This document shows, piece by piece, positions 1 to 8,469 of a stretch of DNA of 64,000 bases; positions within the stretch are counted from its first letter, which is position 1; every line of letters starts with the position of its first letter. Origin of the DNA: Fretibacter sp964410285 (lineage in GTDB: Bacteria; Pseudomonadota; Alphaproteobacteria; Caulobacterales; Maricaulaceae); contig CAYPFR010000001.1 in assembly GCA_964410285.1 (NCBI GenBank), forward strand, positions 62,001 to 126,000, in the 5' to 3' direction. The notes below the pieces were generated by a model. The model worked only from the letters and a program-made list of their open reading frames with translations. It did no database searches and was not told the origin of the DNA. The translations under genes were made by a program, and so were the position numbers.

Positions 1-1052
1 CCTTTGCCTTGGGTGATAATCTCGATGTCGCTGCCAAGCCCGATATAGGGCTGCGCGGCCTCTGATAATAAAGCGTCCAGCGTCATCAAATCATGCATTG
101 GTTCCGCGGCGTCTCCGCGCGCGGCAAGCTGCTTGAGAATTTCGCGGCAGCGCTGGGTCTGCTGCACCAAAAGCTGCGCGTCCTCGCCCAGCGCAGTTTT
201 CGCGTCAAGCTCCCGCGCCATTTCCTTCGCGACCAATTGAATTGTCGCGAGCGGCGTGCCCAGTTCATGAGCTGCTGCTGCGGCCAGCCCGCCAAGTGCT
301 GTGAGCTTTTGCTCATGCGCGAGCACGGCCTCGGTAGCGGCGAGCGCTTCACTCATGCGCCGGCCCTCACGCGCGGCTTGCCATGTGTAAACCGAGGTAA
401 AAATCATCCCCGTGATCAAGGCCAGCCACATACCTACCATGAATTTTTGCGGCAGCACAAAGCTACCGGCGGGCGACCAAGGCAAGGGCAAATGATTGAA
501 CAAAAGAAACAAAGACGCGCAGGCCCCAAGCGTGCCAATAGAAAACAGCACGCGCTTTGAGAGCGTCGTGGCCCCCGTCACAACAGGCGCGATATACAAA
601 AGCGAGAAGGGATTGTTCATCCCCCCGGTGAGCCAGAGAAGCCCCGTGAGCTGCAGCGTGTCAAAGCCGAGCTGCAAAATGGCTTCGCGTGACCCCACCC
701 GCCGGTCAAGCGGGAGCCACAGGCTTACCGCAAGATTAAGCGCGGCGCTGGTAAGTACCATGATGGCGGCAAGAACGTAGGGATAGCTATAACCAAATCC
801 TTTTGCGATGATCAGTAATGTAATGGCTTGTCCGCCCACGGCAATCCAGCGCAGGGTGACGAGGGCGGAGCGCCGCAAACGCCCTGATGTGCGGCGCGAG
901 AGATGGGAAAGCCGAAGCCTGTCCTGACCGGCGGCATCCGTACTGCCGCGCACCGCGCCGTCATCGGAATAAGACATCTCCGGCTGTTCGGTCTGCAAGG
1001 GCGCCTTGTCGCGTAAAATAGTCGCGTTTCGCGTTTCGTCATTGGACATCAT
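1..1052 (-). CDS. regB: RegB/PrrB/ActS-type redox sensor histidine kinase, 3' end cut by window edge
   Basis: This frame runs open from about 1,052 (ATG; a second ATG follows at 1,049) leftward off the window, giving some 350 residues of a family usually 430-460 long. RegB is a membrane kinase that senses the quinone pool and phosphorylates the regulator RegA. Seen directly: several hydrophobic segments, the heptapeptide GGMNNPF at residues about 143-149 (the GGxxNPF motif linked to ubiquinone binding in RegB), and the H-box AAHELGTPLATI with the phospho-acceptor His near residue 262 (codon 267-269). The redox-box Cys and the ATP-binding domain are partly or wholly outside the window. It is divergent from the senC gene at 1,142, as regB is from senC in Rhodobacter. 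The identification is firm; the choice between the two start codons is not. Confidence 0.93.
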   Translation of the reverse strand, partial: MMSNDETRNATILRDKAPLQTEQPEMSYSDDGAVRGSTDAAGQDRLRLSHLSRRTSGRLRRSALVTLRWIAVGGQAITLLIIAKGFGYSYPYVLAAIMVLTSAALNLAVSLWLPLDRRVGSREAILQLGFDTLQLTGLLWLTGGMNNPFSLLYIAPVVTGATTLSKRVLFSIGTLGACASLFLLFNHLPLPWSPAGSFVLPQKFMVGMWLALITGMIFTSVYTWQAAREGRRMSEALAATEAVLAHEQKLTALGGLAAAAAHELGTPLATIQLVAKEMARELDAKTALGEDAQLLVQQTQRCREILKQLAARGDAAEPMHDLMTLDALLSEAAQPYIGLGSDIEIITQGK

Positions 1053-1141
1053 CAAGCTCGTCTTTAAGATAGTCGAAAAGCAGCGGCTTGAAGTCTAGAG
1101 TGCCGCCTGCCCAACTCTATACAGAGCGGAGCCTGCTGACC

Positions 1142-1786
1142 ATGCGTAATTTTATCCAAGACCGGCTTAGCCGCCCCACGCTAGCCATTATCCTTTCTGT
1201 GGGATTTGGCGCAGGACTTATGGGCTGCGGGAAGGATAGCGCAGGCGGAGTTGCAAGCTCTGGCACGGTGATCGCAAGCGGCACAGCCGATATTGGAGGG
1301 CCGTTTACTTTGGTAGATCAAACGGGCGCCGTTTTTACCGAAGTTAACCTTAAAGGTACGCCCAACCTGATTTATTTCGGCTTTAGCTACTGCCCGGATG
1401 TCTGTCCGACAGCGCTACAAAAAATGGGGGCCGTGCAGGCTGCACTTGGGGACGCAGGAGTCGGCGTTAATTACATCTTTATCTCTATCGATGCAGAGCG
1501 TGATACGCCAGAAAGCCTCGCGCCATATGTTGGCTCACGCGGGTTCCCAAGCGGGCTTATTGGACTGTCGGGCACGCAAGCGCAAATTGACGCTGCGGTG
1601 GCCGCATACCGCGTATATGCGCAAAAGGTTACGGACCACGAAAGCGCTGCCGAATTTACATTTGATCATTCCGACCTGATTTTACTGATGAATTCTCAGG
1701 GCGCATTTGAAGATATCTTCACGCATAACAACTCTGTGCCGGAAATCGCGGGCCGCATTAGGCTTCTGCGTAATAAAGAAGGTTAA
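1142..1786 (+). CDS. senC: SCO1/SenC/PrrC family copper-binding protein
   Basis: A 214-residue lipoprotein-like thioredoxin-fold protein. SCO/SenC proteins deliver copper to the CuA centre of cytochrome c oxidase and, beside RegB, affect redox signalling. Visible features are an N-terminal hydrophobic segment ending in a lipobox (LMGC), the metal-binding pair CPDVC with Cys at residues 84 and 88, and the distal His in FDHSD at residue 176. All three SCO copper ligands are therefore present. A longer reading from a TTG at 1,088 is possible, but the ATG at 1,142 has a GGAG-type ribosome site and starts exactly at the signal sequence. The next gene is a glycosyltransferase; the regA gene that follows senC in Rhodobacter is not here. 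Confidence 0.94.
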   Translation: MRNFIQDRLSRPTLAIILSVGFGAGLMGCGKDSAGGVASSGTVIASGTADIGGPFTLVDQTGAVFTEVNLKGTPNLIYFGFSYCPDVCPTALQKMGAVQAALGDAGVGVNYIFISIDAERDTPESLAPYVGSRGFPSGLIGLSGTQAQIDAAVAAYRVYAQKVTDHESAAEFTFDHSDLILLMNSQGAFEDIFTHNNSVPEIAGRIRLLRNKEG

Positions 1787-1899
1787 GTGCGGCGGGCACC
1801 CCTCTCTTAAATACAGGTAATTTTAACTAAATACAGTCTAAGGTGACCCTAGACATCGCTAATGCGCGTTTTTGGCGCTGTTATTGCATAGCTCAGCGC

Positions 1900-1947
1900 G
1901 GTGCTCGGCGCACCATAACCCGCGGCCCGAAAGGGCGGCGAGGCCGC
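1900..1947 (+). promoter_or_regulatory. structured leader of the GT2 gene with two alternative hairpins
   Basis: Just upstream of the glycosyltransferase start lie a hairpin GGTGC/GCACC (1,900-1,914, five-base loop) and then a GC-rich element in which GCGGCC (1,922-1,927) can pair with GGCCGC (1,942-1,947). The same left arm can instead form GCCC-GAAA-GGGC (1,925-1,936), a GNRA tetraloop hairpin, so the two folds exclude each other. The element abuts the ribosome site AGGAGAGGG (1,948-1,956). No run of T follows, so it does not look like a terminator. A role in translational control is inference. Confidence 0.4.
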
Positions 1948-1960
1948 AGGAGAGGGAACT

Positions 1961-3040
1961 ATGCAGAGTTCGTCAAACTTTTACCTAAAACGGAACCTTC
2001 CTGCCAAAGGAAACGGCGGCCCCGCGCGTTATACGATAAAGCCAGCGGTTTCGCACGCCGCTGACATCCCGCAGAGCAAGACCCTCATGAATACGTCTCA
2101 AGCCTTTCCAGAAAAACTGGACGTTTGTGTCGTTATTCCCACTTATAAACGCGCGGAGGGCTTAAGAGTCGCAATTGAGAGTTTATTCGGGCAGTCCATC
2201 ATGGCGCAGGGCATCCGCGTGTTAGTAGTGGACAATAATGCACTGCCGGTAGAAAAGACCGCCGTCGCCGTATTATCGGCCAAGTTCAATCACCCCATTG
2301 AATATATACATGAACCCAATGCAGGGGTCTCTAATGCCAGAAACGCCGCGATGAAAACGGCGACGAGCAGCCGCTTTATCGCCTTTTTGGACGATGATAT
2401 GATTGTAAGTCCTGATTGGCTGTCCTCATTATTGGCAACCTCCAAAGCGCTTAAAGCCGGCCTTGTCTTTGGCCCAACCTATGCGGTCATGCCCAATGTC
2501 GATGATCCTGGCAATATGTACATGGAGCCGTTTTTTGAACGCAGGCTCACTATGGAGAATGACGGCTACATTGAAGAGACACTGGGCACGGGCGGATGCC
2601 TGATTGACCTAGAGCATTGCCAATTGCCCACCCCCCCCTTTAACCCTGCATATAATCAGATCGGCGGAGAAGACGACATTTTCTTTGACCACTTGAAACA
2701 GACAGGCACGCGCGTTGTCTGGTCTGCAAAGGCCACCTCATATGAAATGGTGCCGGTTTCTCGGGTAACCCCCGGTTATATCTGGAAACGCAACTTTGGC
2801 TATGGCCAAGGACCCGCGCGTATCCATGCAAGCCGCGGAGCCTCGGGCGTGCCCAAAATTTTGTATTTCATGATGACTGGGACAATCCAGTTTCTATGCT
2901 ATGCGCCCATATTGGCGTTTCAAACCGCCGCAGGCCGCCCGGCGCGGTCCAAATATCTTGCCCTAACAGCGCGGGCCCTTGGAAAAATATTCTGGCAGAA
3001 TAGATTTACGCCCCATCTTTACGGGAAAGCGATCGGCTGA
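1961..3040 (+). CDS. family 2 glycosyltransferase
   Basis: A 359-residue GT-A fold glycosyltransferase. After a 50-residue polar leader comes the GT2 opening VVIPTYKRAEGL (about residues 57-68), then LVVDNN, the acceptor-side EPNAGVSNARN, and the nucleotide-sugar/metal motif FLDDDM (about residues 142-147). A later acidic GGEDD resembles the catalytic-base region. The C-terminus has one or two hydrophobic stretches that may hold it to the membrane. The start at 1,961 follows a strong ribosome site; an internal ATG at 2,087 would remove the polar leader. The JmjC-like gene 116 bases downstream runs in the same direction, which suggests joint action on a glycan or lipid, but the sugar and acceptor cannot be told from sequence. 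Confidence 0.88.
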   Translation: MQSSSNFYLKRNLPAKGNGGPARYTIKPAVSHAADIPQSKTLMNTSQAFPEKLDVCVVIPTYKRAEGLRVAIESLFGQSIMAQGIRVLVVDNNALPVEKTAVAVLSAKFNHPIEYIHEPNAGVSNARNAAMKTATSSRFIAFLDDDMIVSPDWLSSLLATSKALKAGLVFGPTYAVMPNVDDPGNMYMEPFFERRLTMENDGYIEETLGTGGCLIDLEHCQLPTPPFNPAYNQIGGEDDIFFDHLKQTGTRVVWSAKATSYEMVPVSRVTPGYIWKRNFGYGQGPARIHASRGASGVPKILYFMMTGTIQFLCYAPILAFQTAAGRPARSKYLALTARALGKIFWQNRFTPHLYGKAIG

Positions 3041-3156
3041 TTTTGTCGTGTTCGCTGCGCCTTTCTGTGCGCATCTGGCAATAATTTATCAATACATTCG
3101 AGTTATTGAGTATGGATACGCAATCTTGCGCCCTGATGATCTATTATTGAAGCGAT

Positions 3157-4095
3157 ATGAAGAATTTTATAGAAGACTGGAGTGAGGCGCACACTCAGAA
3201 ATTTGAAAAAGACATTGTTACTTTTGATCACAAACTTGAAGCCACAGGGTTATTTTCCGATGACGCATTGATCGCTCTGCTGGAAAAGCACCCCTCACAC
3301 ATGCTAGACGTCTGCACAATGGGCGGGGCCGACCATCCGGAGTATCCAAATAAGTTTAGAACAGGTGATTTTCGCGGCGCCTCAGGTCTGGATTTGATTG
3401 AAGCGGCTAAAGCTGGGAAAATCTGGATCAATGTCCGCAAAGGCATGAATATTCATGCCGAATATAAGGAAATCTTGGACGGTATGTATGGAGAGCTTAG
3501 CGCGGCCAATGGGAAAAAGCCCTATGATGCGCGGGGCGGCATTTTAATTTCCTCCCCCATTGCTCAAGTGCCTTATCACTTTGACAAGACACATATCATT
3601 TTGTGGCATGTCCGCGGAAAGAAACGCATTTACATCTATCCAGAAACTGAAAAATTCATTCCTGATCAGGCTTATGAGGCCAAGATGCTGCACTATCTTG
3701 ACGATGATTTACCTTATAAGGCCGAATTTGATGAGGCCGCAAAATTTTACGACCTAAAGGAAGGGCAAGCGATTAGCTGGCCGCTAAATTCGCCGCACCG
3801 CGTTGATAACCGCACATTTTGCGTTTCTGTGACCACGGAATATAGCTCGCTAGAGAGCCGGATAAAAAATAATTGTATGGTCGCAAATGCCACTTTGCGT
3901 CACCGCTTTGGCATAAAGTCCAGCTACCGAAACGCCGGACTTGCCCATCGACAGCTCAAGTCACTCTTTGGCGTCGCAATTAAAAACTCCGGATTTTTGC
4001 CGGATCAGAATACGCCCGATTTGGTGACCTTTAAGGTCGGCGATGCGGCGCAAAATTATATTGTCGACGTCCCTCCCTTCGAGCGCAATTTTTAG
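3157..4095 (+). CDS. JmjC/cupin-like putative Fe(II)/2-oxoglutarate-dependent oxygenase
   Basis: A 312-residue soluble protein with no signal peptide. The central segment YHFDKTHIILWHVRG followed by KRIYIYP, and later SWPLNSPHRVDN, matches the pattern of cupin-8/JmjC-like proteins: an HxD pair, strands of a double-stranded beta helix, then a distal His. Such proteins hydroxylate amino-acid side chains or small molecules using Fe(II) and 2-oxoglutarate. Here HFD would supply the first two iron ligands and PHR the third. The substrate is unknown. It follows the GT2 gene on the same strand. The ribosome site before the ATG is weak, so the start is the best in-frame choice rather than proven. Family assignment rests on motif layout only. 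Confidence 0.68.
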   Translation: MKNFIEDWSEAHTQKFEKDIVTFDHKLEATGLFSDDALIALLEKHPSHMLDVCTMGGADHPEYPNKFRTGDFRGASGLDLIEAAKAGKIWINVRKGMNIHAEYKEILDGMYGELSAANGKKPYDARGGILISSPIAQVPYHFDKTHIILWHVRGKKRIYIYPETEKFIPDQAYEAKMLHYLDDDLPYKAEFDEAAKFYDLKEGQAISWPLNSPHRVDNRTFCVSVTTEYSSLESRIKNNCMVANATLRHRFGIKSSYRNAGLAHRQLKSLFGVAIKNSGFLPDQNTPDLVTFKVGDAAQNYIVDVPPFERNF

Positions 4096-4163
4096 AACGT
4101 CCGTCCGGTGCCTGCGCCGCTTGCGGCTATTGTCAGCCAAGCCAAAGCACGTCATGATGGGGC

Positions 4164-4943
4164 ATGAGCGGATTTTTCTCACAGCTAAAAAAACCAGCCC
4201 CGCCCGCAGCCGTTGATAACGGCCCCTTTGGCGCAGCGGGGGAATTTCGTGATCCCGATGATCCGCGAATTCTTTACCGTCTGTCAAAACGCGCAAGTCG
4301 CATTTCCCTAAAAGTGCGGACGAGCGAGCGCGAAGTTGCTGTTATCGTGCCAAGCGTCCGTGCCCTGAAAAAAGCGCAGGCCTTTGCTCGTGAAAATCAG
4401 GAATGGATTGATGTTCAGCTCGAAAGCCTGCCCCCGCCCATGCCATTTCGCAGCGGCGGAGAGATTATGATACGCGGACTTGCCTATCGCCTCATCAGCC
4501 CCGACGGACGCGGCCGCCCGCGGATTGACCATCTTAAACGCGAAGTCATCGTGCCTTCCCCCGACGCCCAAAGCCTGCCGGGGCGTGCCCGCCGGCTTTT
4601 GATACGTGAGGCCCGCGAAGAACTTGAGGCGGCCACCCATTATTATGCCGACAAACTCGGAAGGCGCGTCTCCAAAGTCTCGGTGCGAGATCAAAGCTCG
4701 CGCTGGGGAAGCTGCATCACGCGCGGCGGCGAAGGGCAGATCAGCTATAGCTGGCGGCTGATTTCTGCGCCGCCCTTTGTGCTGGAATATGTTTGCGCCC
4801 ATGAATGTGCCCATATGATCGAGGCTAACCACAGCGCCAATTTCTGGGCGGTCTGTGCGCGTATTTCAGATGATGTAAAGCCTGCAAAAAAATGGCTAAA
4901 TAAAAACGGCGCTCTCCTGCATGCGGTTGGCGCAGAATTTTAG
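4164..4943 (+). CDS. YgjP-like M48-type metallopeptidase (DUF45 family)
   Basis: A 259-residue protein with the signature of the DUF45/YgjP group: QSSRWGSC, then YSWRLI, then the zinc-site CAHECAHMIEANHSANFW near the C-terminus, with HECAH as HExxH and the third His in NHS. The E. coli homologue YgjP has been described as a UTP pyrophosphatase, while the fold resembles zinc peptidases, so the reaction here is open. There is no signal peptide, indicating a cytoplasmic protein. It lies 68 bases after the JmjC-like gene and converges on secB. In many alphaproteobacteria a gene of this family sits among housekeeping genes, so no special link to its neighbours is implied. Confidence 0.88.
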   Translation: MSGFFSQLKKPAPPAAVDNGPFGAAGEFRDPDDPRILYRLSKRASRISLKVRTSEREVAVIVPSVRALKKAQAFARENQEWIDVQLESLPPPMPFRSGGEIMIRGLAYRLISPDGRGRPRIDHLKREVIVPSPDAQSLPGRARRLLIREAREELEAATHYYADKLGRRVSKVSVRDQSSRWGSCITRGGEGQISYSWRLISAPPFVLEYVCAHECAHMIEANHSANFWAVCARISDDVKPAKKWLNKNGALLHAVGAEF

Positions 4944-4970
4944 GCCAATAGCTTCTCGCAACATAAGGCC

Positions 4971-4995
4971 GCAGCCGGTAATCGGCAACGGCTGC
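4971..4995. terminator. possible bidirectional terminator hairpin between convergent genes
   Basis: GCAGCCG (4,971-4,977) and CGGCTGC (4,989-4,995) form a 7-bp perfect stem with an 11-base loop in the 77-base gap between the YgjP-like gene and secB. Only a short T-rich stretch follows, so it is a weak candidate. Confidence 0.4.
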
Positions 4996-5020
4996 TCGTT
5001 TAAACTTCTGATTAAGCGGG

Positions 5021-5581
5021 CTAGTTAATGCCTTCGGCCTCAGCGCGGCGCATCATTTCATCGCGGAACATGGCCGCAAAATCCGGCGGCTCAAGCATGA
5101 TAGGTGGGTAGCCACCGTTTTGCGTCATTTGCGCCATAATCTGGCGCGCAAAAGGGAAGAGTAATCGAGGACATTCGATCAGGATCATCGGCTGAATCGT
5201 CTCAATGTCGACATTCGCAAAGGCAAAAAGCCCAGCATATTCCAACTCGGCGATAAAGGCGACTTGATCGCCGCGCCGCGCATCAGCCCGCAGCATAAGC
5301 ACAACCTCGACCGTATCATCGGCCAACATCTGCCGGCCAATCTCAATATTGATTGAAATTTGCGGTGCCTCAAGACCGGAACGTAGGCTCTCGGGGGCAT
5401 TGGGATTTTCAAAACTCTGGTCCTTAGTATATTGCGCAAGGACTTGCAGCATTGGACCCGCGTTTGGATCTACCGCCGGCTCTGCGCTCTCGGGGGCGGG
5501 CGCGGTAGCCGCCGCTTTTTTGGCAGGCTTTTTGGCGGCTTTCTTGGCCGCTTTTGTCTCTTTCTTAGGCGCTTTCGCCAT
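5021..5581 (-). CDS. secB: protein-export chaperone SecB
   Basis: A 186-residue protein. The SecB core covers roughly residues 45-186, with VLAQYTKDQSFENPNAP, the beta-sheet region with EVVLMLRADARRG, and the ending ECPRLLFPFARQIM then GGYPPIMLEPPDF, all diagnostic. SecB holds preproteins unfolded and passes them to SecA. The first 45 residues are an Ala/Lys-rich tail (repeated KKAAKK-like segments) that is longer than in E. coli SecB. A longer frame starts at 5,620, but an AAGGAGGT ribosome site at 5,586-5,593 fixes the ATG at 5,581. It is divergent from the Tim44-like gene, the usual arrangement in this class. Confidence 0.97.
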   Translation of the reverse strand: MAKAPKKETKAAKKAAKKPAKKAAATAPAPESAEPAVDPNAGPMLQVLAQYTKDQSFENPNAPESLRSGLEAPQISINIEIGRQMLADDTVEVVLMLRADARRGDQVAFIAELEYAGLFAFANVDIETIQPMILIECPRLLFPFARQIMAQMTQNGGYPPIMLEPPDFAAMFRDEMMRRAEAEGIN

Positions 5582-5800
5582 AAGGACCTCCTTGGAAATA
5601 TTGAGCTTGCGGGCTAACATGATGACAGCAGCGGAGCAACCACCTTTCGCGCAAGACCCACCGCGCAGGCTTGGTAGCTGCGGTTTTCAGCCGCGCCATT
5701 AAAACAGAGATTGCCATGCCCGCGAAAAACAGTAGTTATAGGGCCAATTCAGGCCAAGTCCGCCCCGAGCTTGGCGGTAAGACTCATCAAGGATTTCGAT

Positions 5801-6466
5801 ATGCATGAGGTTATCTTATTTGCGGCCATCGCCACGGTGATCTGCGTTATGCTATATAGCGTGCTGGGGAAGTCTGTTGGGCGCGGGCCAGATGATGATG
5901 GAAATTTGCCGGGCTTTCTGGCCGGGGAACCTGCGCAGACGCCCAAAGTGGTCGCCCCCGTATTTGACGGCGCAGCCCCGCCGGGGATTGCCGGCATTAT
6001 GAAATTGGACGGCGGGTTTTCACTTGGCCAATTTTTAAATGGCGCGCGCATGGCCTATCCGATGATTCTTGATGCCTTTGCCGATGGAGATAAAGAGCAG
6101 CTTCAATCTCTGCTTATGCCCGACGTCTATGACGTTTATGTGCAAGCCATTGACGCACGCGAGGCCAAGGGCCTTCGACAGATTACGGATCTTGCTCGGC
6201 TGATCGAGCATGAGGTCGTTAGCGCGGAGACCGTAGGCAAGATCATGCATATTTCTGTGCGTTACAAAGCCGAACTTACCTCCGCTCTCGTGGACGCGGC
6301 GGGCGAGACAGTTGAGGGCGACGCCGATACGCTTTCGGTTGTTTCAGAGCTTTGGACCTTTACCCGCAAAGCCGGAGATACGGACCCAAATTGGAAGCTA
6401 TCCGATGTGGCCCCATCAGAAGGTGATAAGCTGGAAGCTGATCCGACGCCTGATACAACGGCGTAA
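5801..6466 (+). CDS. Tim44-like domain membrane-anchored protein
   Basis: A 221-residue protein with one N-terminal transmembrane segment (about residues 3-18, hydrophobic with ILFAAIATVICVMLY) and a C-terminal Tim44-like domain of about 130 residues starting near GGFSLGQFLNGARMAYPMILDAF. The mitochondrial Tim44 relative helps protein import; bacterial homologues (TimA/TamB-neighbour type) are inner-membrane proteins of poorly known role. The ATG at 5,801 follows AAGGA and begins at the membrane segment, so the longer frame from 5,711 is rejected. Position between secB (divergent) and mltA matches the conserved alphaproteobacterial cluster. Its stop is two bases before the mltA start, so they are probably co-transcribed. 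Confidence 0.88.
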   Translation: MHEVILFAAIATVICVMLYSVLGKSVGRGPDDDGNLPGFLAGEPAQTPKVVAPVFDGAAPPGIAGIMKLDGGFSLGQFLNGARMAYPMILDAFADGDKEQLQSLLMPDVYDVYVQAIDAREAKGLRQITDLARLIEHEVVSAETVGKIMHISVRYKAELTSALVDAAGETVEGDADTLSVVSELWTFTRKAGDTDPNWKLSDVAPSEGDKLEADPTPDTTA

Positions 6467-6467
6467 G

Positions 6468-7877
6468 ATGCCGAGACAAATATTTTCAATCACCCCTCCT
6501 TTAGCGGCGCTTGGGAAGATATATAAAAAACCACTTATCCTGCTAGGCTTGCTCACGCTAAGTGCCTGCGCCAGCGTGGCGCCCGCACCGAAAACCCAAA
6601 CCCTCCCGCAAGGCGAAAACCTGCCGCCCGTTATTTCGCCAATCCCGAACACCCCTCCAGCGGCCTCGGATCCTTTACGCCCGATGCCGCCCCCCGAGGC
6701 TCCGCCGCCAATTGCTGAAATATATGAGCCCGAATCAACGACCCCCAACATCGCTGGCCCTGACACGCCCAGTCATGAAACGCAGGCGGGGGAAGCATTG
6801 CCGAAGGAAAGCCTTCCGGGCTTTCCGCCCGAAATCGCGCCAAACCCTAATCTTGTTGCCGCCCTGCCCTATTGGACAGCCAGTGACACAGCACCTGCCC
6901 TTGCCGCGTTTCAACGCAGCTGTCAGCACTGGGAGAAGAAGGCCCACAGCGCGATGCTCAATGAGGCTTTGCCTGAATATGGCCGCTATGGGGATTGGGC
7001 CGCGCCTTGTGCCAAGGCTATAATAACGCCCCTCACCTATGCCGCCTCCAAAGATTTTTTTGAACAAGAGTTCACCCCCGTCACCTTGACGCCGCGCAAT
7101 AATGAAAGCGGGCTAATGACCGGTTATTACCAGCCCGAAATCAAGGTTCGGCGACGCGCCGATGCCTATTACAATGAACCCGTCTTGGCGGTGCCCAAAG
7201 ATAAGGCCGTACAAAATCTACCGCGCGCCGCCCTCTCCGCCGGTGCGTCGCGCGTGATTGCCTATGGCCGCCCGCTTGATGTCTTTTTCATGCAAATCCA
7301 AGGCAGCGGGCATTTGCGCTATGAGGATGGCCCCACTATCAGAGCCGCCTATGCTGGCAATAACGGACAGCCCTACCGCTCGATCGGGAAGGTCCTTATT
7401 GAGCGCGGGGAGATCAGCAAAGACCGCTCCTCCAAGGCCGATATAGAGCGCTGGATGGCCGAAAACGGACCCGAAAAATCCCGCGCGCTGATGAATGAAA
7501 ACCCGCGTTATATTTATTTTGTTGAGCAGAAAATAAATGAGGGCGAGGGACCAAATGGCGCCATGGGCGTACCGCTCACGGCGATGGGCTCTATGGCGGT
7601 GGACCCGCGCTACCATCCCTATGGTAGCCTCATCTGGCTGCAGGTGAAGATACCGCAAAACAAAGGCGACTATAAAGGGTCGCCCAGCGGGCATTTACTT
7701 GCCGCGCAAGATACGGGGAAAGCCATACGCGGGGCGCTGCGCGGGGATTTATATTTTGGATCAGGCACGGCGGCGGGCGATCTGGCGGGGGTCATGAAAC
7801 ATCGAGCCGTCTGGACAACCCTTCTTCCCAAAGCCTTAGCTGCGCGGCTGAAAGATCGCCAAAACAATGTGAGCTAG
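6468..7877 (+). CDS. mltA: MltA-type membrane-bound lytic murein transglycosylase (lipoprotein)
   Basis: A 469-residue lipoprotein that cleaves peptidoglycan glycan strands to 1,6-anhydromuropeptides. It has a signal peptide with lipobox LSAC, a Pro-rich linker of about 100 residues, the MltA domain (GLMTGYYQPEI, FFMQIQGSGHLRY, PYRSIGKVLIERGEI) and the terminal 3D domain (AMGSMAVDPRYHPYGSLIW and AAQDTGKAIRG, with the likely catalytic Asp at residue 415). The start at 6,468 lies two bases after the Tim44-like stop; the frame is open further upstream but inside that gene. The Smr gene follows by 7 bases, giving a Tim44-mltA-smr operon. Confidence 0.95.
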   Translation: MPRQIFSITPPLAALGKIYKKPLILLGLLTLSACASVAPAPKTQTLPQGENLPPVISPIPNTPPAASDPLRPMPPPEAPPPIAEIYEPESTTPNIAGPDTPSHETQAGEALPKESLPGFPPEIAPNPNLVAALPYWTASDTAPALAAFQRSCQHWEKKAHSAMLNEALPEYGRYGDWAAPCAKAIITPLTYAASKDFFEQEFTPVTLTPRNNESGLMTGYYQPEIKVRRRADAYYNEPVLAVPKDKAVQNLPRAALSAGASRVIAYGRPLDVFFMQIQGSGHLRYEDGPTIRAAYAGNNGQPYRSIGKVLIERGEISKDRSSKADIERWMAENGPEKSRALMNENPRYIYFVEQKINEGEGPNGAMGVPLTAMGSMAVDPRYHPYGSLIWLQVKIPQNKGDYKGSPSGHLLAAQDTGKAIRGALRGDLYFGSGTAAGDLAGVMKHRAVWTTLLPKALAARLKDRQNNVS

Positions 7878-7884
7878 CCAGCAC

Positions 7885-8391
7885 ATGAAGCCGCCGCGCA
7901 AAATCAAGCCCGAGGAAAAAAAGGTTTGGGACAAGGTCTCCAAAACCGTCTCCCCGCGCCGCCGCGCGGTAGGACCCAAAGCCGCAAAGCCTCTCCCGCC
8001 TCCGTCGGGCAAAGATGAATTTGCTGCGATGTTGCGCGTCCCGCCAACCGCCAAAAAGGCCGTGCGGGCCATGCCCCAAAGCCTTGATGTAAATCAGGAC
8101 AAGCGCGTGCGGCGCGGGCGCGTTGAGATTGAAGCCACAATTGATCTACACGATCTTGACAGGGACCGCGCACGCGCCGCTCTTGTGAAAGCCATCATTC
8201 GCGCGTCAAACCAAAATATAAAATGCGTGTTGGTGATTACGGGCAAAGGCCCGCGCCTTGAGGGCGTGCTGCGCCGCAATTTTCCCGAATGGATTTCCCA
8301 AGCCCCCATCCGTCCGCTCATTGCGACCTATGCCCAAGCCCATATAAAACACGGCGGCGCTGGCGCGTGGTATGTATTTTTAAAGGGATAG
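7885..8391 (+). CDS. Smr domain protein
   Basis: A 168-residue protein. The basic, Pro/Lys-rich N-terminus (about 75 residues) is followed by a Smr domain: ATIDLHDLDRDRAR, the glycine motif VITGKG, and the closing AHIKHGGAGAWYVFLK. Smr domains bind and sometimes cut nucleic acid; members occur in MutS2 C-termini and as stand-alone proteins such as SmrA/SmrB, the latter an endonuclease acting on collided ribosomes. Nothing in the sequence decides which role applies here. It is the last gene of the Tim44-mltA-smr unit, a position conserved in alphaproteobacteria. Confidence 0.9.
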   Translation: MKPPRKIKPEEKKVWDKVSKTVSPRRRAVGPKAAKPLPPPSGKDEFAAMLRVPPTAKKAVRAMPQSLDVNQDKRVRRGRVEIEATIDLHDLDRDRARAALVKAIIRASNQNIKCVLVITGKGPRLEGVLRRNFPEWISQAPIRPLIATYAQAHIKHGGAGAWYVFLKG

Positions 8392-8469
8392 GCGCTTTGT
8401 CTGAAACGTCACCGGTGATCGGCGGGCGCGGAATATTGATTTGATCCGCGCGCCATTGTAGGAGGGCGC

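Noticed and set aside
1843..2064. Open frame of 73 residues before and into the GT2 gene
   Set aside because: Arg-rich translation of the structured leader, no ribosome site, and it overlaps the well-supported GT2 start at 1,961 in another frame.
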